Source: Fusibacter_A sp965140735
GTDB lineage: Bacteria; Bacillota; Clostridia; Peptostreptococcales; Acidaminobacteraceae
Length of the DNA: 64,000 nucleotides
Direction: 5' to 3'
NCBI GenBank assembly: GCA_965140735.1
Contig: OZ223306.1
Span: 1,674,001-1,738,000 of the forward strand
The translations under genes and the position numbers were made by a program. Positions 41,792 to 49,669 of the stretch are shown piece after piece. Each line of letters begins with the position of its first letter. The stretch's first letter is position 1. Under the pieces are notes generated by a model, which did not search any database, was not told the DNA's origin, and was given only the letters and a program-made list of their open reading frames with translations.

Positions 41792-42253
41792 CTATTTACA
41801 TTCACAAATAGTCTCAATAATGAGGCTATCCTGATTTTGTTCATAATCCTCGAGCATATGTTGTAGTGTAATTGAATTAACAACACTTGTAATGCTCTCA
41901 TATATTTTTTCATAGATGACTTTGGTCACACAATACGTAGAATGATCACAAGCTTCACTGTCATCATCCTCAACGACGCAATCAGTCGGAGCAAGAGGAC
42001 CTTCCAAAGTCGTTAATATAATCCCCACCGTTATTTCATTTGCTGGTCTCGCAAGCATGTATCCGCCTTGAGCACCACGTATACTGGTTACTAGCCCCGC
42101 TTTTCGAAGCGGTGATATCAATTGTTCTAAATAATTCACCGAAATAGCTTGCCTCTCTGAAATACTTGTTAAGGATATCGGCCCTTTACCATAATGCAAA
42201 GCCAAATCAAACATTGCTTTAAGGCCATACCGTCCTCTCGTTGATAGTTTCAA
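41792..42253 (-). CDS. iscR: Rrf2 family iron-sulfur regulator IscR-like
   Basis: A 153-residue winged-helix regulator. MKLSTRGRYGLKAMFDLALHY and LISPLRKAGLVTSIRGAQGGYMLARP, split at residue 50, are the Rrf2 signature. Three Cys lie at 92, 102 and 108, and could ligate a [2Fe-2S] cluster, though the first gap is wider than in E. coli IscR (92, 98, 104). The start is probably TTG at 42253 behind GGAGAGG; a TTG 18 bases further upstream overlaps that site. It heads the isc unit and has a strong promoter. Confidence 0.9.
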   Translation of the reverse strand: MKLSTRGRYGLKAMFDLALHYGKGPISLTSISERQAISVNYLEQLISPLRKAGLVTSIRGAQGGYMLARPANEITVGIILTTLEGPLAPTDCVVEDDDSEACDHSTYCVTKVIYEKIYESITSVVNSITLQHMLEDYEQNQDSLIIETICECK

Positions 42254-42301
42254 AATTATCCTCTCCTTCAATTCCTAGTTATTTACTATGAAATCCTTTT
42301 C

Positions 42302-42330
42302 ATTATAATATATCCGATTAATTGAGTCAA
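42302..42330 (-). promoter_or_regulatory. Sigma-A promoter of iscRSU with possible IscR site
   Basis: TTGACT, 17 bp, TATAAT on the minus strand. The spacer CAATTAATCGGATATAT with flanking TGACT resembles the TGACT...TCGG type of Rrf2/IscR operators known in Firmicutes, so autoregulation is likely but unproven. Confidence 0.8.
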
Positions 42331-42363
42331 CTTTAAAAACATAATATCTTATGAATTAATTGT

Positions 42364-42390
42364 TAACATTTTGTCTAAATATGCCGATAA
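42364..42390 (+). promoter_or_regulatory. Sigma-28 (SigD/FliA) type promoter for 42425 gene
   Basis: TAAC, 15 bp, GCCGATAA, against the flagellar sigma consensus TAAA-N15-GCCGATAT/A, 35 bp upstream of the start codon. A sigma-A-like pair (TTGTCT, 17 bp, TTATAT) overlaps and is a competing explanation. Confidence 0.55.
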
Positions 42391-42424
42391 TGGTTATATA
42401 TCTATAAAGAATGAGGTGTTAATA

Positions 42425-43300
42425 ATGTCTGAACGCATGAATGAGCTCTACACTTTAACGCAGAAGGCTCAAAAAATGGAGCTCATAAATGAAGAAATCG
42501 CTCTTAGTATTTATCAAGAAATATTTGATAACTACACGCCCAAAATTTCAAAAACATATGAAAGTGGCATCAGGCTCTTAGAAAAAAGACATCGTTACGA
42601 TGAAGCCCTATCCATTTGCACACGTGCTATAGAACTGATTAAGGAAGATAAAATTTCTGGAACTCTCAATCGTTTTGAAACGATCAAAGAACGCTTAGAA
42701 CGTAAAAATAAAGAACTCCATCCTGAACCTGTAGTTCCCGAAAAAAAGTCCTTTAAAATCAATTACAAGATCATATTGCTCTGTTTTATCGCCCTAGCAA
42801 TAGGCGTTTATCTCTTCAGACTTTCTAATCCTTATGAAGAAATTGATGTCAATCTTGAAGGCAAAGAGGCTCTAGAAGGGGCAGATCAAGTATTTGACAC
42901 TTCAAAACCTGGCGAAATAACTTCAGACGAAGTTGAGTATCCCATTACTGAAAGCATGATTGAAATCGCATCAAATGAAGGTCTTAAAAATGCAGATGTC
43001 AACAACATCAGTATCATCCCACAAAACGAAACAATTGGCATCGGGATTCTCGTCGAGGCTGGCACAAGCGAAAAACGCTGCAAGGAAATTGCAACTGATC
43101 TCGTTAAAACGCTTGCTGGTGCGGCTTCTGCATCCTACTCAGACATCAAAGGACCGGGTATTGGTTCACTTGGTGAAATTTATGATTATTATGAACTCAT
43201 AATTTCAGTAGGCACAGGCATAAAAGAAGATGAAATCATCGCAAGGGGCACTAAAAACAAAGCTTCTTCAAGCATCTATTGGCGTAAAGCAAAGAACTAA
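42425..43300 (+). CDS. Single-pass membrane protein with helical cytoplasmic domain, unknown function
   Basis: A 291-residue protein (ATG at 42425, GAGGTG 6 bases upstream). Residues 1-105 are helical and TPR-like (YESGIRLLEKRHRYDEALSI). One transmembrane helix lies near 117-134 (IILLCFIALAIGVYLF). The rest is outside the cell and includes a fold with GIGILVEAGTSEKRC and a weak repeat structure. I do not recognise a family. It is one of only three plus-strand genes, stands alone, and has a promoter resembling that of the flagellar sigma factor. A link to motility or surface sensing is inference. Confidence 0.7.
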   Translation: MSERMNELYTLTQKAQKMELINEEIALSIYQEIFDNYTPKISKTYESGIRLLEKRHRYDEALSICTRAIELIKEDKISGTLNRFETIKERLERKNKELHPEPVVPEKKSFKINYKIILLCFIALAIGVYLFRLSNPYEEIDVNLEGKEALEGADQVFDTSKPGEITSDEVEYPITESMIEIASNEGLKNADVNNISIIPQNETIGIGILVEAGTSEKRCKEIATDLVKTLAGAASASYSDIKGPGIGSLGEIYDYYELIISVGTGIKEDEIIARGTKNKASSSIYWRKAKN

Positions 43301-43327
43301 ACACACTTTTAATTATTTAAAATCAAT

Positions 43328-44080
43328 TTAAAACTTTATGACTTGCTCTTGCCAAGTTGCATTTAAATCCAAATACCGCTCTGCGTATGTTACACGATCT
43401 TCTTGGTCTACCAAAATAACAGTTTGATAAATCGTCCCATAAGTTTCTAGGTCTATAAAAATAGATGAGAGATCACGTTCTAAAGCAATCTCTATCCCAG
43501 TGTCTGGCAGATATTCATCTGGTGGAATTTCACGGTCACTTAAAATTTCAAAGCAGGCTTCAAGCTCTACTTGATCTTGGTCAATGAGTGCTTTAAGCCT
43601 TTTTTTGGCTTTATCCACTTTATACCATGAAGTATCCAGCAGAGCATTGCTCAATCCATGAACACCCATCTCAATCTTGATAATTTGATCTTCGATGTTT
43701 GAATAAAAATAGAGTGCATCTATTGAACCTACCACTAAATTGTAGGGATTATAATGCGTTTTAGTTTCTCTTAAACTGCTCAGATACGCTAAAGCATCCA
43801 TTTCCCCTTTAAGATAATTGACTGTAAGTTCTCCTCTGGATGATTGATTTTCTTTGCTCAGTTTAAAATTTCTATGATTTGTTAGAAAAGATAATTTTTT
43901 ATCCTTAGTGATACCAAGCCATGTGCCACAAGCTTTAAGGTCTCTTCCAGCCAGCAAACTCGGCGCATCTTCCCAGAAGTGTGAAGGTTGAGTAGGTCTT
44001 GATTTAAACTCGTCTCTATTGCCGAGATAAATTAACTTATATTTAGGATGCTGATTGAGCGCAAACAGAATTGTACACAT
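43328..44080 (-). CDS. NRDE (TANGO2-like) family protein
   Basis: A 250-residue Ntn-hydrolase-fold protein. MCTILFALNQHPKYKLIYLGNRDEF is split by the family hallmark NRDE near residue 21; Cys2 would be the N-terminal nucleophile after Met removal. LKACGTWLGITKDKKLSFLTN and NPYNLVVGSIDALYFYSN are further conserved parts. The TANGO2 family is widespread; its activity is not established in bacteria, with haem handling suggested in eukaryotes. It lies 4 bp after the DJ-1 gene on the same strand. Confidence 0.88.
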   Translation of the reverse strand: MCTILFALNQHPKYKLIYLGNRDEFKSRPTQPSHFWEDAPSLLAGRDLKACGTWLGITKDKKLSFLTNHRNFKLSKENQSSRGELTVNYLKGEMDALAYLSSLRETKTHYNPYNLVVGSIDALYFYSNIEDQIIKIEMGVHGLSNALLDTSWYKVDKAKKRLKALIDQDQVELEACFEILSDREIPPDEYLPDTGIEIALERDLSSIFIDLETYGTIYQTVILVDQEDRVTYAERYLDLNATWQEQVIKF

Positions 44081-44084
44081 TTTT

Positions 44085-44642
44085 TTACCTGCCTTCTATC
44101 GTTGGCATGACCATCTTTTCTCTTAATGTTTCAGCAACATCTTCTCCTTTTAGAACCGCTACAAGCTTCAAAGCAAATTCAAGGGCAACTCCAATACCTT
44201 TCCCAGTAATTAAATTACCATCTTGTACAACGGCTTCATCCATTTGGATACAACTATCCAGTTTCTTTAAACAATTAGGATAAGCAGTTACTTTCTTTTG
44301 ATCGATAAGTCCCCAGTCATAGAGTACAGAAGGTGCGGCACAAATCGCTGCTATATATCTTTTTTCTTCAAATCCCTTACGTACCAATGCCTCTAATTCA
44401 CTGTTTGCTCTGAGATTATCAATCCCCGGAACACCACCTGGTAAGATCAGCATTTCAATCTGTTTGTTTTGATCTAGCATGCCTATTTCTGAATCCATTT
44501 TAACAGTGATGCCATGTCCACCAGTGATTTCATTTCCATTTACCCCTACCATTTCTACACTAATACCTGCACGACGCAACACATCCACTGTGGCAAGTGC
44601 TTCTACCTCTTCAAATCCTGTCGCAAAAAAAATACAAACCAT
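44085..44642 (-). CDS. DJ-1/PfpI family protein
   Basis: A 185-residue protein with the DJ-1 fold. ATGFEEVEALATVDVLRRAG near the N-terminus carries the conserved Glu (GFEE), and AAICAAPSVLYDWGL near residue 100 is the nucleophile elbow with the reactive Cys. GRLL-type ThiJ and YajL relatives act as chaperone, deglycase or stress proteins; the exact activity is disputed. It starts the two-gene run with the NRDE protein and is divergent from the gene at 44767. Confidence 0.9.
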   Translation of the reverse strand: MVCIFFATGFEEVEALATVDVLRRAGISVEMVGVNGNEITGGHGITVKMDSEIGMLDQNKQIEMLILPGGVPGIDNLRANSELEALVRKGFEEKRYIAAICAAPSVLYDWGLIDQKKVTAYPNCLKKLDSCIQMDEAVVQDGNLITGKGIGVALEFALKLVAVLKGEDVAETLREKMVMPTIEGR

Positions 44643-44766
44643 ATCTTACTACCTCCTATTTAATTCTTTATATTACTATTATATTATATTTAACTCAATT
44701 TATAAGACATTTTTGTGGTGATTACGTATAATTAGGGTAATAGTAAAGAAAACGGAGGTATTCATT

Positions 44767-45246
44767 ATGTTTAAATATGCTAAGAAAATGGAAGAAGAAA
44801 GACAATATTACGAAGATATGCTTGCCAGATCAGAACAAAGACAAACAGCTAACCTTTTGGTTGGACTTGCCGTTGGTGCCGTTGCTGGTTATTGTGCAAA
44901 AAAATATGTTTTACCAAAGCTTGCTGAAGTTGAGTATAAAGAGAGACTTTCGGAAGAAACTGATTTTTTAAAAGATCGTTTTAACGATTTAAAGCATTCT
45001 TTCCTCTCTTTAAAGGAAAAGCTACCATTTGGAGAGTGTTGCGAAGATTCATGTTGTTGTTGTGACGACGAAGAAGAATGTGATGATACGTGTTGCTGCG
45101 ATGACGAATGCTGTAGTGACGATGAGTGCTGTTGTGATGACGAATGTTGCAAAGATGACCAAGAGGAAGCACAAGCATCTGAAACTACAGAAGATGTCGC
45201 CGAAGAATCTACTGAAGATAAAGAAGATGAAACTGATAAAGCATAG
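44767..45246 (+). CDS. YtxH-like protein with tandem Cys/Asp-rich metal-binding tail
   Basis: A 159-residue protein. An amphipathic coil (residues 5-25) precedes a short hydrophobic glycine-alanine segment, LLVGLAVGAVAGYCAKKYVLP at 30-50, like YtxH proteins. Residues 90-138 are almost only Cys, Asp and Glu, with a 12-residue unit CCCDDECCSDDE repeated as CCCDDECCKDDQ (45091-45162). About 20 cysteines suggest a metallothionein-like metal site. The acid tail after residue 140 is low-complexity. TATAAT at 44727 and GGAGG upstream mark its own promoter, and a terminator follows. Function unknown. Confidence 0.75.
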   Translation: MFKYAKKMEEERQYYEDMLARSEQRQTANLLVGLAVGAVAGYCAKKYVLPKLAEVEYKERLSEETDFLKDRFNDLKHSFLSLKEKLPFGECCEDSCCCCDDEEECDDTCCCDDECCSDDECCCDDECCKDDQEEAQASETTEDVAEESTEDKEDETDKA

Positions 45247-45248
45247 AA

Positions 45249-45296
45249 AAAATGCTCCTTTGGATTAAGTTCTCAAAGGAGCATTTTATTTTTTTA
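45249..45296 (+). terminator. Terminator after the Cys-rich YtxH-like gene
   Basis: AAAATGCTCCTTTG / CAAAGGAGCATTTT, 14-bp arms with an 11-nt loop, followed by TATTTTTTTT. Confidence 0.9.
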
Positions 45297-45331
45297 GCTC
45301 AACATATATAGTCGAATCTATAAAATTAAAT

Positions 45332-47575
45332 TTACAAAATTTCTTTATTCAAATGGCCTCTTGTATCTGTTTCCTGATTAAAGACAGATTGGTCCATATG
45401 CCCCTCTAATTTACCTTGAGCTTCATGAATGGTTTTTACAACTTGCGATTTTGATTCATTCGTAAAGTTTAATCTAAATGCTTCAATGTCTTTTAGACTC
45501 TGTAGCTCATCTAAAAGATTAAGCGTCTTCCCATTAAGAATCGTCGTGGTACAGTCATCATGAGAAATAATTGGAAAAGAGCCGTGTTCATCCTGTATCT
45601 CATAGCGCTTTGTTTTACAGACCCCACATTGATTCATTTTTTTAAGTGGACAATATTTTGTGAACAGCAAAGGCGCCTTACCGTATACAATCATTTCAAG
45701 CGCAGGATAACCATCATTTTTTTCGTGATAAACACTAATTAAATCTTCAATTTGCTTCTTATTGAGTTCATAAGATAAAGTAACCCGTTTCGCACCTAAC
45801 TGATACAGTTCATAACAACTCGTGGCATTGACAACATTTAGAGAATAGTCTGTAACGAAAGGATTGGTTTTCCTGTAGTGATAAATCCCTCCATAGCCAC
45901 CAATGAGAAGAGGCCCTTCTTTTGCCATATAATCGTTCTGATTTCTTCTAATAATATTTTCAAAATAGATTTCTTCAACACCACAGCTCACACAAGCATC
46001 GTATTGTTCCTGAGTTGTTACAGATGCTGTAAGATATGGCTTTTTAGGCGCAAAGCTTATTTTGTCTTTTGCCTTAGGGAGCTTAGTCCTTTTCTTTTGA
46101 CTATTGAGCTTTAAGTCATATAGATTCTGTACGATTTCTCTTCTTGCTGCATTTAAAAGTTTAGCTGGAACGAATGCATTACAAGCTTCAACCTCTACAG
46201 ATGTAAGTTCAAATATCGTATCATTTAATCTTGAGAATTGCTTTACAACCTGCTCTTTGGTGGTTGGATTATTAATGGCTTCGCTTAATACTACATCGCT
46301 TTCATACGTATAATTGACCCCTAAACCCTCAGCATTTATAATGAGCTTTGAATCCGGATATGCGTACACGCTAATCTCTAGGCCAAAACGTCTGAATTCT
46401 TTTTCCAATGAGGATTCTAACGCCTTATAATAAGCATGATCCTTTGTTATATAGACGATATCACCTTTTGACATCTTCTCTTTAAGTTTAATATAGCAGA
46501 CATCATCTGCTCTGTTGATTAAATTGCCCTCTTTATCATACAGTTTTACAACCGTTAAAACGACATCTTCATTGTTGTGATTAATTCTGATAATATCGTT
46601 TTGATTTAAAGGCCTTGAAAGCTTTATTTCATACATATCTTTGAAAATTTTGCTAATTCTACCGATTTCATAGCCAAAATTATTGGGTCTTAAAATATTA
46701 GTAATATCTTTCGCATCTTCGTTAAACAAATAGCCCTTAGTAAATGTCCTGTTGAATGTTTTGTTCAGATTCTCTTTATCTGCCTCGGTTATTTTATGGT
46801 CCAAAGCCATCCGATAGTTAGATACAACATTAGCAACATATGCCGTCTCTTTCATTCGGCCTTCTATTTTTAAGGAATCCATTTCTCTTAACTCATCAAT
46901 ATGGTCAATTGTGTTAAGATCCTTAGTAGACAGAATATAATTTTTCCCCAAAGAGGTATTTGTGCTCATATCAATGAGTTCATATTCTTTACGGCATGAA
47001 CCGACACATCTACCCCGATTTCCACTTCGAAAGCCGATTAATCCAGACATTAGACAGTTACCAGAATAAGAGACACATAAAGCCCCATGAACAAAAATTT
47101 CAAGTGGTATCTTAACAATTTTTTTAATCTCTTTTACTTTTTCAATGCCGACCTCACGCGATAATACAACTCTTTTGGCACCAAGTTCTTTAAACAATAA
47201 AGTACCCTCTAAATCGTCTATTCCCATTTGAGTTGAACAATGTGCTTCCATATCTAGAAAGTTTTTGACCACATAATCAAAAGCAGCTAAGTCCTGAACG
47301 ATAATGCCATCAACACCAATTTCATTTAATCGATGCATTTGCGCTTTCATTTCTTCAACTTCATCTTCAAAAACGATAGTATTCATTGTAACATAAATTT
47401 TGATATCTCTTAGGTGTGCATACCGGACAGCCTCATTTAATGATTCGAAATCAAAATTAGATGAGTATGCTCGGGCACCAAATTTTTGCATGCCCAAGTA
47501 TATTGCGTCACAACCATTAGAAATTGCAGCTTTTAAAGCTTCTATATTTCCTGCGGGTGCTAATAATTCAGCCAT
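45332..47575 (-). CDS. Large U32 family protein (RlhA-like, with DUF3656)
   Basis: A 747-residue U32 protein. ELLAPAGNIEALKAAISNGCDAIYLGMQ begins the barrel (split at residue 20), IPLEIFVHGALCVSYSGNCLMSGL near residue 170 is the U32 signature, and NRGRCVGSCRKEYELI follows. The second half contains a DUF3656-type region and a repeat of the barrel with CPLKKMNQCGVCK, a Cys cluster. RlhA in E. coli hydroxylates 23S rRNA C2501 and has similar length. I use the ATG at 47575 (GGAGG 5 bases upstream). Role as rRNA hydroxylase is by similarity. Confidence 0.85.
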   Translation of the reverse strand: MAELLAPAGNIEALKAAISNGCDAIYLGMQKFGARAYSSNFDFESLNEAVRYAHLRDIKIYVTMNTIVFEDEVEEMKAQMHRLNEIGVDGIIVQDLAAFDYVVKNFLDMEAHCSTQMGIDDLEGTLLFKELGAKRVVLSREVGIEKVKEIKKIVKIPLEIFVHGALCVSYSGNCLMSGLIGFRSGNRGRCVGSCRKEYELIDMSTNTSLGKNYILSTKDLNTIDHIDELREMDSLKIEGRMKETAYVANVVSNYRMALDHKITEADKENLNKTFNRTFTKGYLFNEDAKDITNILRPNNFGYEIGRISKIFKDMYEIKLSRPLNQNDIIRINHNNEDVVLTVVKLYDKEGNLINRADDVCYIKLKEKMSKGDIVYITKDHAYYKALESSLEKEFRRFGLEISVYAYPDSKLIINAEGLGVNYTYESDVVLSEAINNPTTKEQVVKQFSRLNDTIFELTSVEVEACNAFVPAKLLNAARREIVQNLYDLKLNSQKKRTKLPKAKDKISFAPKKPYLTASVTTQEQYDACVSCGVEEIYFENIIRRNQNDYMAKEGPLLIGGYGGIYHYRKTNPFVTDYSLNVVNATSCYELYQLGAKRVTLSYELNKKQIEDLISVYHEKNDGYPALEMIVYGKAPLLFTKYCPLKKMNQCGVCKTKRYEIQDEHGSFPIISHDDCTTTILNGKTLNLLDELQSLKDIEAFRLNFTNESKSQVVKTIHEAQGKLEGHMDQSVFNQETDTRGHLNKEIL

Positions 47576-47722
47576 TTTTTCCTCCATAATTCTCGCCATT
47601 CTCAATGTAAACAAATCTCTTTATATAAATTTTTTGCAGGAAAACCCGTAGGAAAGTTTTTCCGCTTGAATTATTTTATGATCATCTCGTCTAAAAAGCT
47701 TGTCTAAATTAGTCACAGTAGA

Positions 47723-47751
47723 ATTATAACAATTCGCATTGCACAACACAA
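47723..47751 (-). promoter_or_regulatory. Sigma-A promoter of the large U32 gene
   Basis: TTGTGT, 17 bp, TATAAT on the minus strand, giving a leader of about 140 nt. The leader includes a hairpin GCGGAAAA...TTTTCCTGC at 47636-47665. Confidence 0.7.
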
Positions 47752-47780
47752 GAAAAGTTTAAGCTTTATAAATTACCCTT

Positions 47781-48623
47781 TTACTCCATCATATCCATCA
47801 TCATATCCATGCTCACTTCTTGAAATTCAATATCACTTGCAGGTTCAAACATACTCGGGTCCACTTTAATACCACTTTCAATCTCAACCATCTTAAGTGT
47901 CATCAGAGGTTGCTCCCCTGTTATGACTTCATATTTAAGAGGGGCACTATACTTTGTTGAATACCACATTTTAACGAGCATGTCTCCCATGTCCTCATCA
48001 GCTTCGGTTGCTTCTATGTAGACAACCTCTTCGCCATCAAGTGTCTCAACCCTTGCTGTGATATCTTCTGATGAGGCATCTGTAATTGCCGCAAGCTTAG
48101 TGCTCATATCCATCATCAAGCCGGCTTCTTCTACTAATTCAGAATCTGCGTCTATAATTTTAACGCCCTGACCAGAGCCTTCCACATAATTGTATACTAC
48201 TTTTTCCGCTGCATTATTGATAACGACATTGGTGCCAATACCATCGACTACAGTTTCTGCTCTTGAATTATCACCATCGTAATACACTGTTGAAATTGTC
48301 TTTGTTCCAAATGTGTTAATTTCCATAACCATTTTCATACTCTTAGGCTTACTCATAGATAAAGAATTCAGTAATTCAGCACCCTCTAAAGAACTGTTAA
48401 GTGCTTTTGTCTCTTGTATTTCCGTCTCTTGCGAATCTGAAATAGGCATGACAGTTTCCTCTTCAGAATCAGCTTGGTTTACAGCTTGTTCTTGTTCTTC
48501 ACTTTGTTCAGTTTCTACTGGACCTGTATTTTTTTCATTTTCACTTTTAGAATCATTGGCGCATCCAAACATGACAACCGTTAAAATTACAATCATTGAA
48601 ATTATCCATATATTTTTTTTCAT
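47781..48623 (-). CDS. Lipoprotein with LolA-like fold (DUF6612-like)
   Basis: A 280-residue protein with signal peptide and lipobox VMFGC (Cys about residue 21), then an acidic linker of about 45 residues (many Glu, Gln, Ser) before the folded part. From residue 75 the pattern SKPKSMKMVMEI, TVYYDGDNSRAET, YIEATEADEDMGDM and SMFEPASDIEFQEV matches LolA/LppX-like beta barrels that cup a lipid. The Met-rich MDMMMDMME end is odd. It is the last gene of the AIM24-lipoprotein unit. Cargo and role are unknown. Confidence 0.72.
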   Translation of the reverse strand: MKKNIWIISMIVILTVVMFGCANDSKSENEKNTGPVETEQSEEQEQAVNQADSEEETVMPISDSQETEIQETKALNSSLEGAELLNSLSMSKPKSMKMVMEINTFGTKTISTVYYDGDNSRAETVVDGIGTNVVINNAAEKVVYNYVEGSGQGVKIIDADSELVEEAGLMMDMSTKLAAITDASSEDITARVETLDGEEVVYIEATEADEDMGDMLVKMWYSTKYSAPLKYEVITGEQPLMTLKMVEIESGIKVDPSMFEPASDIEFQEVSMDMMMDMME

Positions 48624-48637
48624 CTCACTCTACCTTT

Positions 48638-49654
48638 CTACTCTAAACTGAAAGTAACAATAGTTACTTTTTCTCTCTCACCAATATCGGGATTTATCGT
48701 CATATAAAAATCCTTATCGCTCTCTCTATAATAAAGACCAAATGTCTCACTTCTAGTTTCCTCTGGTTCTACAGGAAAACGGTTTTCATAACTATAGTCT
48801 TCATATTCAAGCTCAGTACCATCAGCTGCACAGACTTGTCTGATAGTGCTGAACATACCTACACTTGTAAATTCGACTGTTTCATCCGAATGGTTTACCA
48901 AGGTCATATCGAGTACTAAAAGCCCCATACCCTCTTCATCATAATTGGAATCATAAGTATTTACAGGCTCGATTCTAACCCCATCAAAAGTTATACTCAC
49001 ACCTTCAAATTCGATGGTATCTCCCACTGTATACTCACTCTCAATACCGGAATTTTCAAAAACAGCATCATAAGTCTTATCCATATCATCGCTTGTAACT
49101 TTAATTGCATCTTTAAGCGTCATCATTTTTCCAATTTGTAAAATATACGCATCAGATTGAATTTCTGTGATATCAAAAGCTACCTCTCCAACGATTTTAT
49201 TACCACTTATAATATTGCCATCTAAAAGATCAACCTCATAATGTGGATACATAACATCCAAATAGCCTTCCTTCCCCTTTGAATCCACCATGCCTAAATC
49301 CATCAATGCACTGAAATTATAATTTTCAGAACTGTCATTGTAAGCTTCCATCTTTAAAATGAGGTATTTTTTCCCTTCAATTTCATCCATTCTAGCACCA
49401 ATAACACTGTATTTCATGTCACCTTGTATATAGGCTTCACCACATTTTTTGAGATCACCTTCTGGTAACTGTCCGGCTTCCTCCATACCTTGAGCAATTT
49501 CGCTCATCTCAGAAACAACATTTGTAGCTTCAGAAGCAACCTCTTTAACAGCCGTCTTTTCAATTGTACTTTTACCTTCTGTTTGCTTTGAACAACCTAT
49601 TATCAATACTGCTATCAACATAATTATTAACCCTTTTAAACCTTTACTTTTCAC
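48638..49654 (-). CDS. Lipoprotein with C-terminal Ig-like (DUF4352/DUF5067-like) domain
   Basis: A 338-residue protein with lipobox LIIGC (Cys about residue 21). Residues 60-190 hold a beta-rich domain (GDMKYSVIGARMDEIEGKKYLILKM), and from about 200 the string YTVGDTIEFEGVSITFDGVR with LVLDMTLVNHSDETVEF (split) has the pattern of DUF4352/DUF5067 surface lipoproteins. The start is GTG at 49654 with GGGGAG 7 bases upstream. It sits between two other lipoprotein genes with gaps of 14-15 bp. Confidence 0.68.
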   Translation of the reverse strand: MKSKGLKGLIIMLIAVLIIGCSKQTEGKSTIEKTAVKEVASEATNVVSEMSEIAQGMEEAGQLPEGDLKKCGEAYIQGDMKYSVIGARMDEIEGKKYLILKMEAYNDSSENYNFSALMDLGMVDSKGKEGYLDVMYPHYEVDLLDGNIISGNKIVGEVAFDITEIQSDAYILQIGKMMTLKDAIKVTSDDMDKTYDAVFENSGIESEYTVGDTIEFEGVSITFDGVRIEPVNTYDSNYDEEGMGLLVLDMTLVNHSDETVEFTSVGMFSTIRQVCAADGTELEYEDYSYENRFPVEPEETRSETFGLYYRESDKDFYMTINPDIGEREKVTIVTFSLE

Positions 49655-49669
49655 AATCTTACTCCCCTC

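Noticed and set aside
45091..45162. Short tandem repeats as a CRISPR-like array
   Set aside because: The 36-bp units are in frame and encode the Cys/Asp repeat of a protein; there are no spacers or cas genes.
44889..45268. Ser/Gln-rich and basic frames overlapping the Cys-rich gene
   Set aside because: They are shadows created by the repetitive TGT/GAT codons of the real plus-strand gene.
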